Source: Gemmatimonas sp. UBA2094
GTDB taxonomy: Bacteria; Gemmatimonadota; Gemmatimonadetes; Gemmatimonadales; Gemmatimonadaceae
Assembly (NCBI GenBank): GCA_002331565.1
Contig: DCZC01000219.1
Span: forward strand, 4,812-11,946
Length of the DNA: 7,135 nucleotides
Direction: 5' to 3'
Below are positions 1 through 5,177 of the stretch, piece by piece. A program made the translations under genes and the position numbers. Below the pieces are notes generated by a model. The model worked only from the letters and a program-made list of their open reading frames with translations. It was not told where the DNA came from and searched no databases. Position 1 is the stretch's first letter; each line of letters begins with the position of its first letter.

Positions 1-390
1 GCGCTGGCCAGTTATGCGCTGGTCGGCTGGTTTCTCGGCACCCAGAACGCCCGTGCCCCGCTGGCGATTCTGTTGAGCACCAACCTGATCAACATCGCTC
101 TCAATCTGTGGTTCGTGATTGGCCTGGAGTGGGGCGTGGTCGGTTCAGCGCGGGCCTCGGTGCTGGCTGAATGGATCGGCGCCCTGCTCGGCCTGGCGCT
201 GACGCAAAAAGCCCTGCGTGCCTACCCCGGCAAGGTCGCGTGGGCGGTACTCGCCTTGTGGCAGAGCTGGCGGCCACTGTTGGCGGTCAACCGTGACATC
301 TTCATTCGCAGCCTGGCGCTGCAGTCGATTTTTTTCCTGATCACCGTGCAAGGTGCGCGGTTGGGCGACGCCACCGTGGCCGCCAATGCG
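1..390 (+). CDS. dinF: Partial MATE-family efflux transporter (DinF-like), internal fragment
   Basis: The frame is open from base 1, so a TTG at 73 is not a real start. It encodes about 130 residues rich in hydrophobic helices. The text matches the middle of DinF, a MATE-family cation-coupled multidrug exporter of the inner membrane. Recognisable stretches are GWFLGTQNARAPLAILL, NLINIALNLWFVIGLEWGVV, the VNRDIFIRSLALQ segment (E. coli DinF has LNRDIMLRSLLLQ) and ITVQGARLGDATVAANA (E. coli has ITVLGARLGSDIIAVNA). The wording is closest to what I remember of Pseudomonas DinF. The 5' part lies outside the window. The 3' part is missing: after VAANA a DinF should continue into further hydrophobic helices, but the frame runs directly into a PP2C phosphatase. 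I see no promoter or stop. Family identity is firm; the gene is broken or, more likely, artificially joined here. Confidence 0.85.
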
Positions 391-393
391 CGC
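376..393 (+). other. In-frame MATE/PP2C junction at a shared short word
   Basis: Homology changes abruptly here. Up to about 390 the translation is DinF (VAANA); from about 385 it is the start of a conserved PP2C segment (AN-x-x-I before GMGTT). The bases GCCGCCAATGCG fit both genes, because each family has an Ala-Asn at this point. A junction inside a word common to both parents is typical of a false assembly join or PCR/library chimera. A genuine illegitimate recombination at microhomology is the alternative. Confidence 0.7.
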
Positions 394-1248
394 ATCCACC
401 TGCACGCGCGCGACTACCCCGAGCACCGGGGCATGGGCACCACCGCCACCATCGCCGGCCTGCTCGGCGACCGGCTCTTCGTGGTACAGGTGGGGGATAG
501 CCGGGCGTATCTCGTACGCGATGGTGTTGCCCAGCAGATCACGAAGGATCAATCGCTCATGCAGCGATTGGTGGAGGCGGGTGAGCTCACGCCCGAAGAG
601 GCCGAAGTGAGCGATCGGCGCAACATCATCCTGCAGGCGCTTGGCCCCGAGGCGCACGTGACGGTGGACCTCACGCACCAGCAGCTGCGTTCGGGCGACA
701 CGCTCATCGTCTGCAGCGACGGTCTCTCCGGCATGGTGAAGGCCGACGAGATCGCCGCGCTCACGGCCGCCGAACCCGATGTCCGCATGCTGTGCCGCAC
801 GCTCGTCGACCGCGCCAATGCGCGTGGCGGGCCGGACAACATCACCGTGGTGGCCGTCCGTTTCGACGGGGACGCCCTTTCACCGTCGGTCACCGGCGAT
901 ACCGTGGGGTATACGGCATTCCCGCTGGCCGGTACGCTCTTCGAGCAGACGAAGGAACTTGCCAACGTTCAGCCGGTGCCGCGAAACGGTATCCGCAGGC
1001 CGTCGCCGCCGGGTAGTGCTCCGGCTGTCACCGCCGACGCGTCGTTCGCGGAGAAGCGCGTGACCGAAACCGGGGACGACCAGCCGGCTGATCGCACCGC
1101 CGCTGGCGCCCGCGCCGAAGCGGCGACGGGCAACGCGGAACCGCTCGTTACCGAACGGCGGCGGGCCGCTCAGCCGGTATTCATCGTGCTCGCCGTGGTG
1201 GCGCTCGCTGCCGCCGTGTGGACGGCGCTCACCCTGCTGGGCGGCTGA
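388..1248 (+). CDS. PP2C-type Ser/Thr protein phosphatase, N-terminally truncated, C-terminal membrane anchor
   Basis: This is the C-terminal two thirds of a bacterial PP2C (PPM/Stp/PrpC-like) metal-dependent phosphatase, which removes phosphate from Ser/Thr residues, usually opposing Hanks-type kinases. Counting codons from base 1, visible motifs are GMGTT (144-148), VGDSRAYL (164-171), TKDQSL, SDGL (239-242) and GGPDNITVV (276-284); the Asp residues in SDGL and GGPDN are metal ligands in the family. A long Pro/Ala/charged linker follows. A hydrophobic helix near residues 393-412 ends just before the stop, suggesting a membrane-anchored enzyme with a cytoplasmic catalytic domain. The N-terminal motifs R-x-x-N-E/Q-D and DGMGG, which supply another metal ligand, are absent because MATE sequence replaces them. 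No start codon of its own can be assigned. As written it should be inactive; the intact gene probably exists in the source genome. Confidence 0.85.
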   Translation, partial: ARIHLHARDYPEHRGMGTTATIAGLLGDRLFVVQVGDSRAYLVRDGVAQQITKDQSLMQRLVEAGELTPEEAEVSDRRNIILQALGPEAHVTVDLTHQQLRSGDTLIVCSDGLSGMVKADEIAALTAAEPDVRMLCRTLVDRANARGGPDNITVVAVRFDGDALSPSVTGDTVGYTAFPLAGTLFEQTKELANVQPVPRNGIRRPSPPGSAPAVTADASFAEKRVTETGDDQPADRTAAGARAEAATGNAEPLVTERRRAAQPVFIVLAVVALAAAVWTALTLLGG

Positions 1249-1257
1249 CCGCAAACG

Positions 1258-1276
1258 GCGCGGTCGGCCACCGCGC
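1258..1276. terminator. Possible bidirectional terminator hairpin between convergent genes
   Basis: GCGCGGT (1258-1264) and ACCGCGC (1270-1276) form a perfect 7-bp GC-rich stem with a 5-base loop. It sits in the 33-base gap between the stop of the plus-strand phosphatase and the stop of the minus-strand nagZ-like gene. No T tract follows on either strand, so it is not a textbook intrinsic terminator. Its position between converging stops is the main support. Confidence 0.4.
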
Positions 1277-1281
1277 TCCGC

Positions 1282-2763
1282 CTACTTTCCGCTGCGCAGC
1301 AGGCCGCGTCCCGCCGCCTGCTGCATGACACGATCACCGCTCCACGCAATCACCGTGGGAACGCTCATCGCGAGCTGTTGCACCCACCGCGGGTCGCCCA
1401 GGCCCACCAGCACGACCTCGCGGCGCATCGCTGCGGCCTGCCCGGCCAATGCCTTCACCATGGCCACCGTGTCTTCGCGCAGCGCGCCCCGCCCCTTGTT
1501 GGGGAGATAGTCGGCGAAGAGCGCGATCACGAAGGGGCCCGCGCTGGCGGTCGTAGGCGCACTCACGATGCGCGCGTCGTTGCCGGCGAGACGCATGGCA
1601 TCCACGATTCCGGTGCGATCGGCGCGACGCCCTTCCACCTCGTCGTCATCGTCGACGATGGCGACTTCGGTGATCCCCGCCATCACGGGTACCGGGCCGT
1701 GCTCGATTCGCAGCACCTTGTCGGCGAGCAAGGCGCCCCACGCCGTGTCTGCACCACTCGGACGGCGCCAGTCGTTCGGCGGCGACACCCACTGCGCCCA
1801 CTTGAGGCGACGGCGCACGCTCTGTTTCACGCGTTCGGGGTCGAGCGTGCCGTCGTCGAGCGCTTTCTCGAGTGCGCCGAGCGTGGTGTCGAGATCCCCC
1901 GGCGAGAGCAGCACGTCGCATCCGGCGCGCAGCGCCTGCACGCATGCCTCGGCCGCATCACGCCCGTCGTGAACGCCGGCCAGCGTCGCGAGGTCGCCCA
2001 CGACCAGATTCTCGAACTTGAGCTGCTGACGCAGGAGCCACTGCACGATTTCGCGTGACAGTGTCGCGGGCAGCTTGCTGCTGTCGAGGGCGGGATATGC
2101 CACGTGCGCCATCATCACGCTCGCCACGCCGCCGCTGATCGCGGCACGGAAGGGATGCAGGTCGAGCTCCTTGAGCTGGTCGGCCGGCGTGTCCACGCTC
2201 ACGGCATCGCGATGGAAGTCCTGCGTGGCACGACCGATCCCCGGGAAGTGCTTCGCACACGCCATCACGCCTTCGGCCTGGGTGGCTTCGACCCACGCCT
2301 GCACCAGCGGCGCGACCTTGCGCGCATCGTTGCCGAGCGCGCGCGCGCCGACGAGCGGATTCTCGGCAAGCAGATCGAGATCGCACACCGGCGCGAGATT
2401 CCAATTCACCCCCATCGTGCGCGCCTCGCGCGCCGTGAGCCGCGCGGCACGGCGTAACGCCTCGATGTCCCCCATCGCGGTGATCGCCGCCAGCGGCGGT
2501 AGCCCGGTGGCGCCGGCGAACTGCTGACCAGCGCCACGCTCGAGTTCCGCGGCGAGGAGCAGCGGATACTTCGACTTGAGCTGCAGCTCCTTTGCGAGCG
2601 CGCGCACGCCGTCCTGTTCACCGCCACTCAACAGGAACCCACCCACGCCAATCGACAGGGCATGATCGATGAGGGCGCGCGTTTCGGAGAACCCACGATC
2701 GGGTGTCCAGCGGATGACCGGCAGCAACAACTGCGCGAGGTCGCGACGCGACTGTTCGCTCAT
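1282..2763 (-). CDS. nagZ: NagZ-like beta-N-acetylhexosaminidase (glycoside hydrolase family 3), divergent
   Basis: A 493-residue protein with no signal peptide, so probably cytoplasmic. NagZ removes GlcNAc from GlcNAc-1,6-anhydroMurNAc (with or without peptide) during cell-wall recycling. The GH3 barrel is visible: GVGGFLLSGG (39-48), a degenerate DxEGG segment (E73-L-E75-R-G), GLPPLAAI, NLAPVCDLD (122-130), GARALG, KHFPG (171-175), D182-F-H184 matching the NagZ Asp-His acid/base dyad, and D257 in VVGDLAT at the nucleophile position. Residues ~345-490 form an extra alpha/beta domain like the GH3 C-terminal domain, so it is longer than the single-domain E. coli enzyme (about 340). Oddities: the usual KHFPGHG reads KHFPGIG, and the nucleophile Asp follows Gly instead of Ser/Thr. 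The ATG at 2763-2761 overlaps the anmK stop and no strong Shine-Dalgarno is seen, which suggests translational coupling. Family is firm; exact substrate is inferred from the operon. Confidence 0.88.
   Translation of the reverse strand: MSEQSRRDLAQLLLPVIRWTPDRGFSETRALIDHALSIGVGGFLLSGGEQDGVRALAKELQLKSKYPLLLAAELERGAGQQFAGATGLPPLAAITAMGDIEALRRAARLTAREARTMGVNWNLAPVCDLDLLAENPLVGARALGNDARKVAPLVQAWVEATQAEGVMACAKHFPGIGRATQDFHRDAVSVDTPADQLKELDLHPFRAAISGGVASVMMAHVAYPALDSSKLPATLSREIVQWLLRQQLKFENLVVGDLATLAGVHDGRDAAEACVQALRAGCDVLLSPGDLDTTLGALEKALDDGTLDPERVKQSVRRRLKWAQWVSPPNDWRRPSGADTAWGALLADKVLRIEHGPVPVMAGITEVAIVDDDDEVEGRRADRTGIVDAMRLAGNDARIVSAPTTASAGPFVIALFADYLPNKGRGALREDTVAMVKALAGQAAAMRREVVLVGLGDPRWVQQLAMSVPTVIAWSGDRVMQQAAGRGLLRSGK
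2760..2763 (-). promoter_or_regulatory. anmK/nagZ stop-start overlap (ATGA)
   Basis: Read on the minus strand, the four bases ATGA hold the nagZ-like start ATG (2763-2761) and the anmK stop TGA (2762-2760). No convincing Shine-Dalgarno lies upstream, so ribosomes finishing anmK probably reinitiate. This overlap fixes the nagZ-like start. Confidence 0.75.
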
Positions 2764-3953
2764 GACAACACACTCTTCGCAACGGGAGTCAGTGCGCCCA
2801 GCACACGCGGCGCACGCGCACCGGTGGCACTGGGCAGATTGCCCGGCCGACCGGTAAGATGGAGATAGCCCAGCAACGCGAACGCCACGGCTTCCTTGGC
2901 CTCTGCGTCGAAGAACAGCGTATCGAAGTGCCGCACCACCGGCATGCGTTGGCCGGTTCGTTCGGCCTGCCACGCCAATGCATCGCTCAGGCCGTGCAGC
3001 AGAAACGGATTGCGCGCGCCCCCACCGGACACCACGCAGTCGGCGGGCATCTCCGGCAGCCACCGTGCGTACTGATCGGCAATGGTGGCCGCGGTGTACG
3101 CCGAGGCGGTGGCCACAACGTCTGCATCGGTGCCGCCCGCGGTACGGCACTGCCCGATGAAATCGTCGATGAACGCCGGCGTGAACAACTCCCGCCCGGT
3201 GCTCTTGGGCGGTGCCCCGTGCAGATATGGCAGGTCGAGCAACGCGCGCACCACGGGCTCGAGCACGCGCCCACGTCCGGCGATTGCCGCATCCCGGTCG
3301 AACGGCTGTCCGAACAGTCGCTGCGTCACGCCGTCGATGATCACCACGCCGGGGCCCGTATCGAACGCACGCGCCGGCTCGATATCGTGCAGCGCCCGCG
3401 GCGGCACGAGCGTCACGTTGCCGATACCGCCGATGTTCTGCAGGGCCCGCCATTCGGTGTCGTGCGCAAAGAGCAGCATGTCGGCCACGGGGACGAGCGG
3501 CGCCCCCTGCCCGCCCACAGCCATGTCGCGCGTGCGGAAGTCACTGATCACGGCGCAACCCGTGCACTCGGCGATCCGCGCCGCATCGCCGATCTGCCAC
3601 GTGCTGTGCCCCGGTTCGTGCCAGAGCGTCTGGCCGTGCGACGCAATGGCCTGTACCTCGTGCGCCGACACGCCGGCGCCCTGCATGGCATCGCGTGCGG
3701 CGTCGCCGAGCCAGGTGCCAAGATCGGTGTGCAGGCGGCAGTACTCCTGCGCGCTGGCGCCGTGCATCGCGGCGGCCAGACGGGCGCGCGCTTCGTCGTG
3801 GTAGGCACGTTGCGCGAAATGCCGAAGGTCGGCGTGCACCAGGCCGTCACGTTCGCTGAACGCCACGACGGCAGCGCTGATGCCGTCGAGCGACGTCCCC
3901 GACATGAGGCCGACCAACAGCATCTCGCCGTTGGTGGTGCGCGTCATCGGCAT
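2760..3953 (-). CDS. anmK: Anhydro-N-acetylmuramic acid kinase AnmK
   Basis: A 397-residue cytoplasmic sugar kinase (E. coli AnmK has 369). It uses ATP and water to open 1,6-anhydroMurNAc and phosphorylate it, giving MurNAc-6-phosphate. The whole family signature is present: GLMSGTSLDG (15-24, phosphate binding), SHGQT (105-109), DFRTRDMAVGGQGAPLVP (138-155), NIGGIGNV (174-180 region), FDTGPG (197-202, containing the Asp expected to act in catalysis), VSGGGARNPFLL (308-319, second ATP-binding segment) and EAKEAVAFALLG (351-362). Nothing essential looks missing. The start at 3953 is chosen because its ATG shares a base with the murQ stop (TGATG); an in-frame ATG two codons later is possible. 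The stop overlaps the next start. It is the middle gene of the operon, and its product is the substrate of the upstream-encoded MurQ. Confidence 0.96.
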   Translation of the reverse strand: MPMTRTTNGEMLLVGLMSGTSLDGISAAVVAFSERDGLVHADLRHFAQRAYHDEARARLAAAMHGASAQEYCRLHTDLGTWLGDAARDAMQGAGVSAHEVQAIASHGQTLWHEPGHSTWQIGDAARIAECTGCAVISDFRTRDMAVGGQGAPLVPVADMLLFAHDTEWRALQNIGGIGNVTLVPPRALHDIEPARAFDTGPGVVIIDGVTQRLFGQPFDRDAAIAGRGRVLEPVVRALLDLPYLHGAPPKSTGRELFTPAFIDDFIGQCRTAGGTDADVVATASAYTAATIADQYARWLPEMPADCVVSGGGARNPFLLHGLSDALAWQAERTGQRMPVVRHFDTLFFDAEAKEAVAFALLGYLHLTGRPGNLPSATGARAPRVLGALTPVAKSVLS

Positions 3954-3955
3954 CA
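3951..3955 (-). promoter_or_regulatory. murQ/anmK stop-start overlap (TGATG)
   Basis: On the minus strand the murQ stop TGA (3955-3953) shares its last base with the anmK start ATG (3953-3951). No good Shine-Dalgarno precedes it. The geometry indicates one mRNA and coupled translation of the kinase and the etherase. Confidence 0.75.
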
Positions 3956-4888
3956 CGCGACCGGCGTGATGACCGGAGGCGGTGCGTCGGGCACCACCTT
4001 GCGGATCACGCCCCCGGCATCGTGCAGGCGCGCGTCGGCGGTGGCGGCGTCCACCTGCAGGGCGTGCATCACCAGCGCGCGCTTCACACCGCCCTCGGCC
4101 TGCTGCAGCAGCAGCCGCGCGGCTTCGCGTGCGAGCCCGGTGACTTCGCATACGATGCGCTCTGCCCGGTCCTGCAGCTTCACGTTGGTGGCGCGCAGAT
4201 CCACCATGAGGTTGCCGTAGCTCTTCCCCACGCGGATCATCGCGCCGGTGGTGAGCATGTTGCACACCAGTTTGGTTGCGGTACCTGCCTTGAGCCGGGT
4301 GCTCCCGGTGAGGACCTCGGGCCCCACGATGGGGAGCATGAGGATGTCGGCGTGCGCCTTCATGGTCTCGGGGGGCTCGCTGCACGCGACGAGCGCCGTG
4401 GTCGCGCCACGCGCCTTCGCCTGCTCGAGCGCGCCGCGCACGAACGGCGTGGTACCACTCGCCGCGATCCCCACCACCACGTCACCGGCGGTCACGTCGT
4501 GCTGCACCATCTCGGCGGCGCCGGCGGACGGGTCGTCCTCGGCGCCCTCGATGGGATTGCGCAGCGCGTGGTCGCCTCCCGCGATGATCCCCACCACCAT
4601 GCGCGGATCGGTGCCGAAGGTAGGCGGACACTCGCTCGCGTCGAGCACCCCCAATCGCCCCGAGGTACCCGCGCCCACGTACAGCAGCCGTCGGCCGGCG
4701 CGGAACGCGGTCTCGATGGCGGCAATGGTACGCGCAATCGGCTCGCGCTGCGAAGCCACGGCATCGGTCACCGCCCGGTCTTCCGAAGTGATGAGATCGA
4801 CGATCTCCAGCGGCGACGCGAGATCGATGCTCACGGTGCGCGGATTGCGACGTTCGGTGACCCGCGGGTCGAGTGTCGGAGTGGACAC
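3953..4888 (-). CDS. murQ: N-acetylmuramic acid 6-phosphate etherase MurQ
   Basis: MurQ cleaves the D-lactyl ether of MurNAc-6-phosphate, giving GlcNAc-6-phosphate and D-lactate in the cytoplasm. With the chosen start it has 311 residues (E. coli 298). SIS-fold motifs are clear: TERRNP near the N terminus, GAGTSGRLGVLDASECPPT (72-90) and IEGAED (113-118), with E86 and E117 matching the E. coli catalytic Glu83 and Glu114. Also present are VGIAASGTTPFV (139-150), PIVGPEVLTGSTRLKAGTATK (186-206) and GNLMVDLRATN (225-235). The frame has no upstream ATG. GTG starts exist at 4888, 4918 and 4990; 4888 gives the usual ~10 residues before TERRNP and is preferred, while 4990 would translate a palindrome and add unrelated residues. 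None has an obvious Shine-Dalgarno. First gene of the murQ-anmK-nagZ operon; its stop overlaps anmK. Confidence 0.95.
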   Translation of the reverse strand: MSTPTLDPRVTERRNPRTVSIDLASPLEIVDLITSEDRAVTDAVASQREPIARTIAAIETAFRAGRRLLYVGAGTSGRLGVLDASECPPTFGTDPRMVVGIIAGGDHALRNPIEGAEDDPSAGAAEMVQHDVTAGDVVVGIAASGTTPFVRGALEQAKARGATTALVACSEPPETMKAHADILMLPIVGPEVLTGSTRLKAGTATKLVCNMLTTGAMIRVGKSYGNLMVDLRATNVKLQDRAERIVCEVTGLAREAARLLLQQAEGGVKRALVMHALQVDAATADARLHDAGGVIRKVVPDAPPPVITPVA

Positions 4889-4967
4889 GGGCGGCAGCTG
4901 AGGGAGCGGTGCGGACACAGGGGCGCGTCGGTCGCCGGAGCAGCGCGCGCAGCGCGTCCGCACAGCC

Positions 4968-4988
4968 GGGAATTTCAGAGAAATTCCC
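4968..4988. promoter_or_regulatory. Perfect 9-3-9 palindrome, candidate operator for the murQ operon
   Basis: GGGAATTTC (4968-4976) and its exact reverse complement GAAATTCCC (4980-4988) flank a three-base spacer AGA. It is an AT-rich island in very GC-rich surroundings, 80-100 bases upstream of the preferred murQ start. The size and symmetry suit a dimeric repressor or activator. Alternatively, in a minus-strand transcript it would form a short leader hairpin. No regulator gene is in the window to pair with it. Confidence 0.5.
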
Positions 4989-5026
4989 ACGCGATGCCGT
5001 GCCTGTTCGGGGGACGCAGGAGTAAC

Positions 5027-5055
5027 TTAACGACAGGTCAACCTCGGAGTAGCAT
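5027..5055 (+). promoter_or_regulatory. Weak sigma70-like promoter candidate for ggt
   Basis: TTAACG (5027-5032) and TAGCAT (5050-5055) each match four of six bases of the -35 and -10 consensus, with a 17-base spacer. Transcription would start near 5062, leaving a leader of about 115 bases. Such matches arise easily by chance, and the promoter consensus of this organism is unknown. Confidence 0.2.
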
Positions 5056-5167
5056 TCGACGGAAGTTCTCCCGAATGGCACTGGCCGGACGTACCGCACC
5101 CGGGCGGCACGGGCGTCGTTGCGGCTAACGTTCTGAAGTACCGGTTTCCCACGTCGTACGCCAACAC

Positions 5168-5171
5168 AGGA
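5168..5171 (+). promoter_or_regulatory. Ribosome binding site of ggt
   Basis: AGGA lies six bases before the ATG at 5178, a suitable spacing. It supports this start, which also places a lipoprotein signal peptide at the exact N terminus. Confidence 0.5.
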
Positions 5172-5177
5172 TCCCAC

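Larger units (their letters stand above)
4889..5177. promoter_or_regulatory. Divergent intergenic region between murQ and ggt
   Basis: About 290 bases separate the start codons of the divergent murQ operon and the transpeptidase gene. The region must hold promoters for both directions. It contains an AT-rich palindrome (4968-4988), a candidate plus-strand promoter (5027-5055) and a TTGACC word on the minus strand (5041-5036) that lacks a matching -10 box. I find no convincing small ORF, tRNA or riboswitch in it. Confidence 0.7.

Noticed and set aside
73..1248. A genuine 391-residue transporter-phosphatase fusion protein starting at TTG 73
   Set aside because: The frame is open from base 1, the DinF homology begins before 73, both partners are incomplete, and the join falls in a shared word; a chimera is far more likely.
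2764..3453. N-terminal extension of the nagZ-like frame by 230 residues
   Set aside because: This part lies inside anmK in another frame and is Arg/Ala-rich noise; the ATG at 2763 overlapping the anmK stop is the sensible start.
2859..4220. 453-codon plus-strand open frame opposite anmK and the end of murQ
   Set aside because: It is antisense to fully convincing enzymes, Arg/His-rich, with no recognisable domain; a GC-bias shadow.
4938..4962. GC-alternating stretch (CAGCGCGCGCAGCGCG) as a regulatory repeat
   Set aside because: Short and expected by chance in such GC-rich DNA; no symmetric arms with a plausible loop beyond trivial GCGC self-complementarity.
5036..5041. TTGACC on the minus strand as a -35 box for murQ
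   Set aside because: No acceptable -10 hexamer lies 16-18 bases downstream, so it is not reported as a promoter.
4022..5128. 368-codon plus-strand open frame opposite murQ
   Set aside because: Same shadow pattern: it runs through the catalytic motifs of murQ on the other strand and shows no motif of its own.
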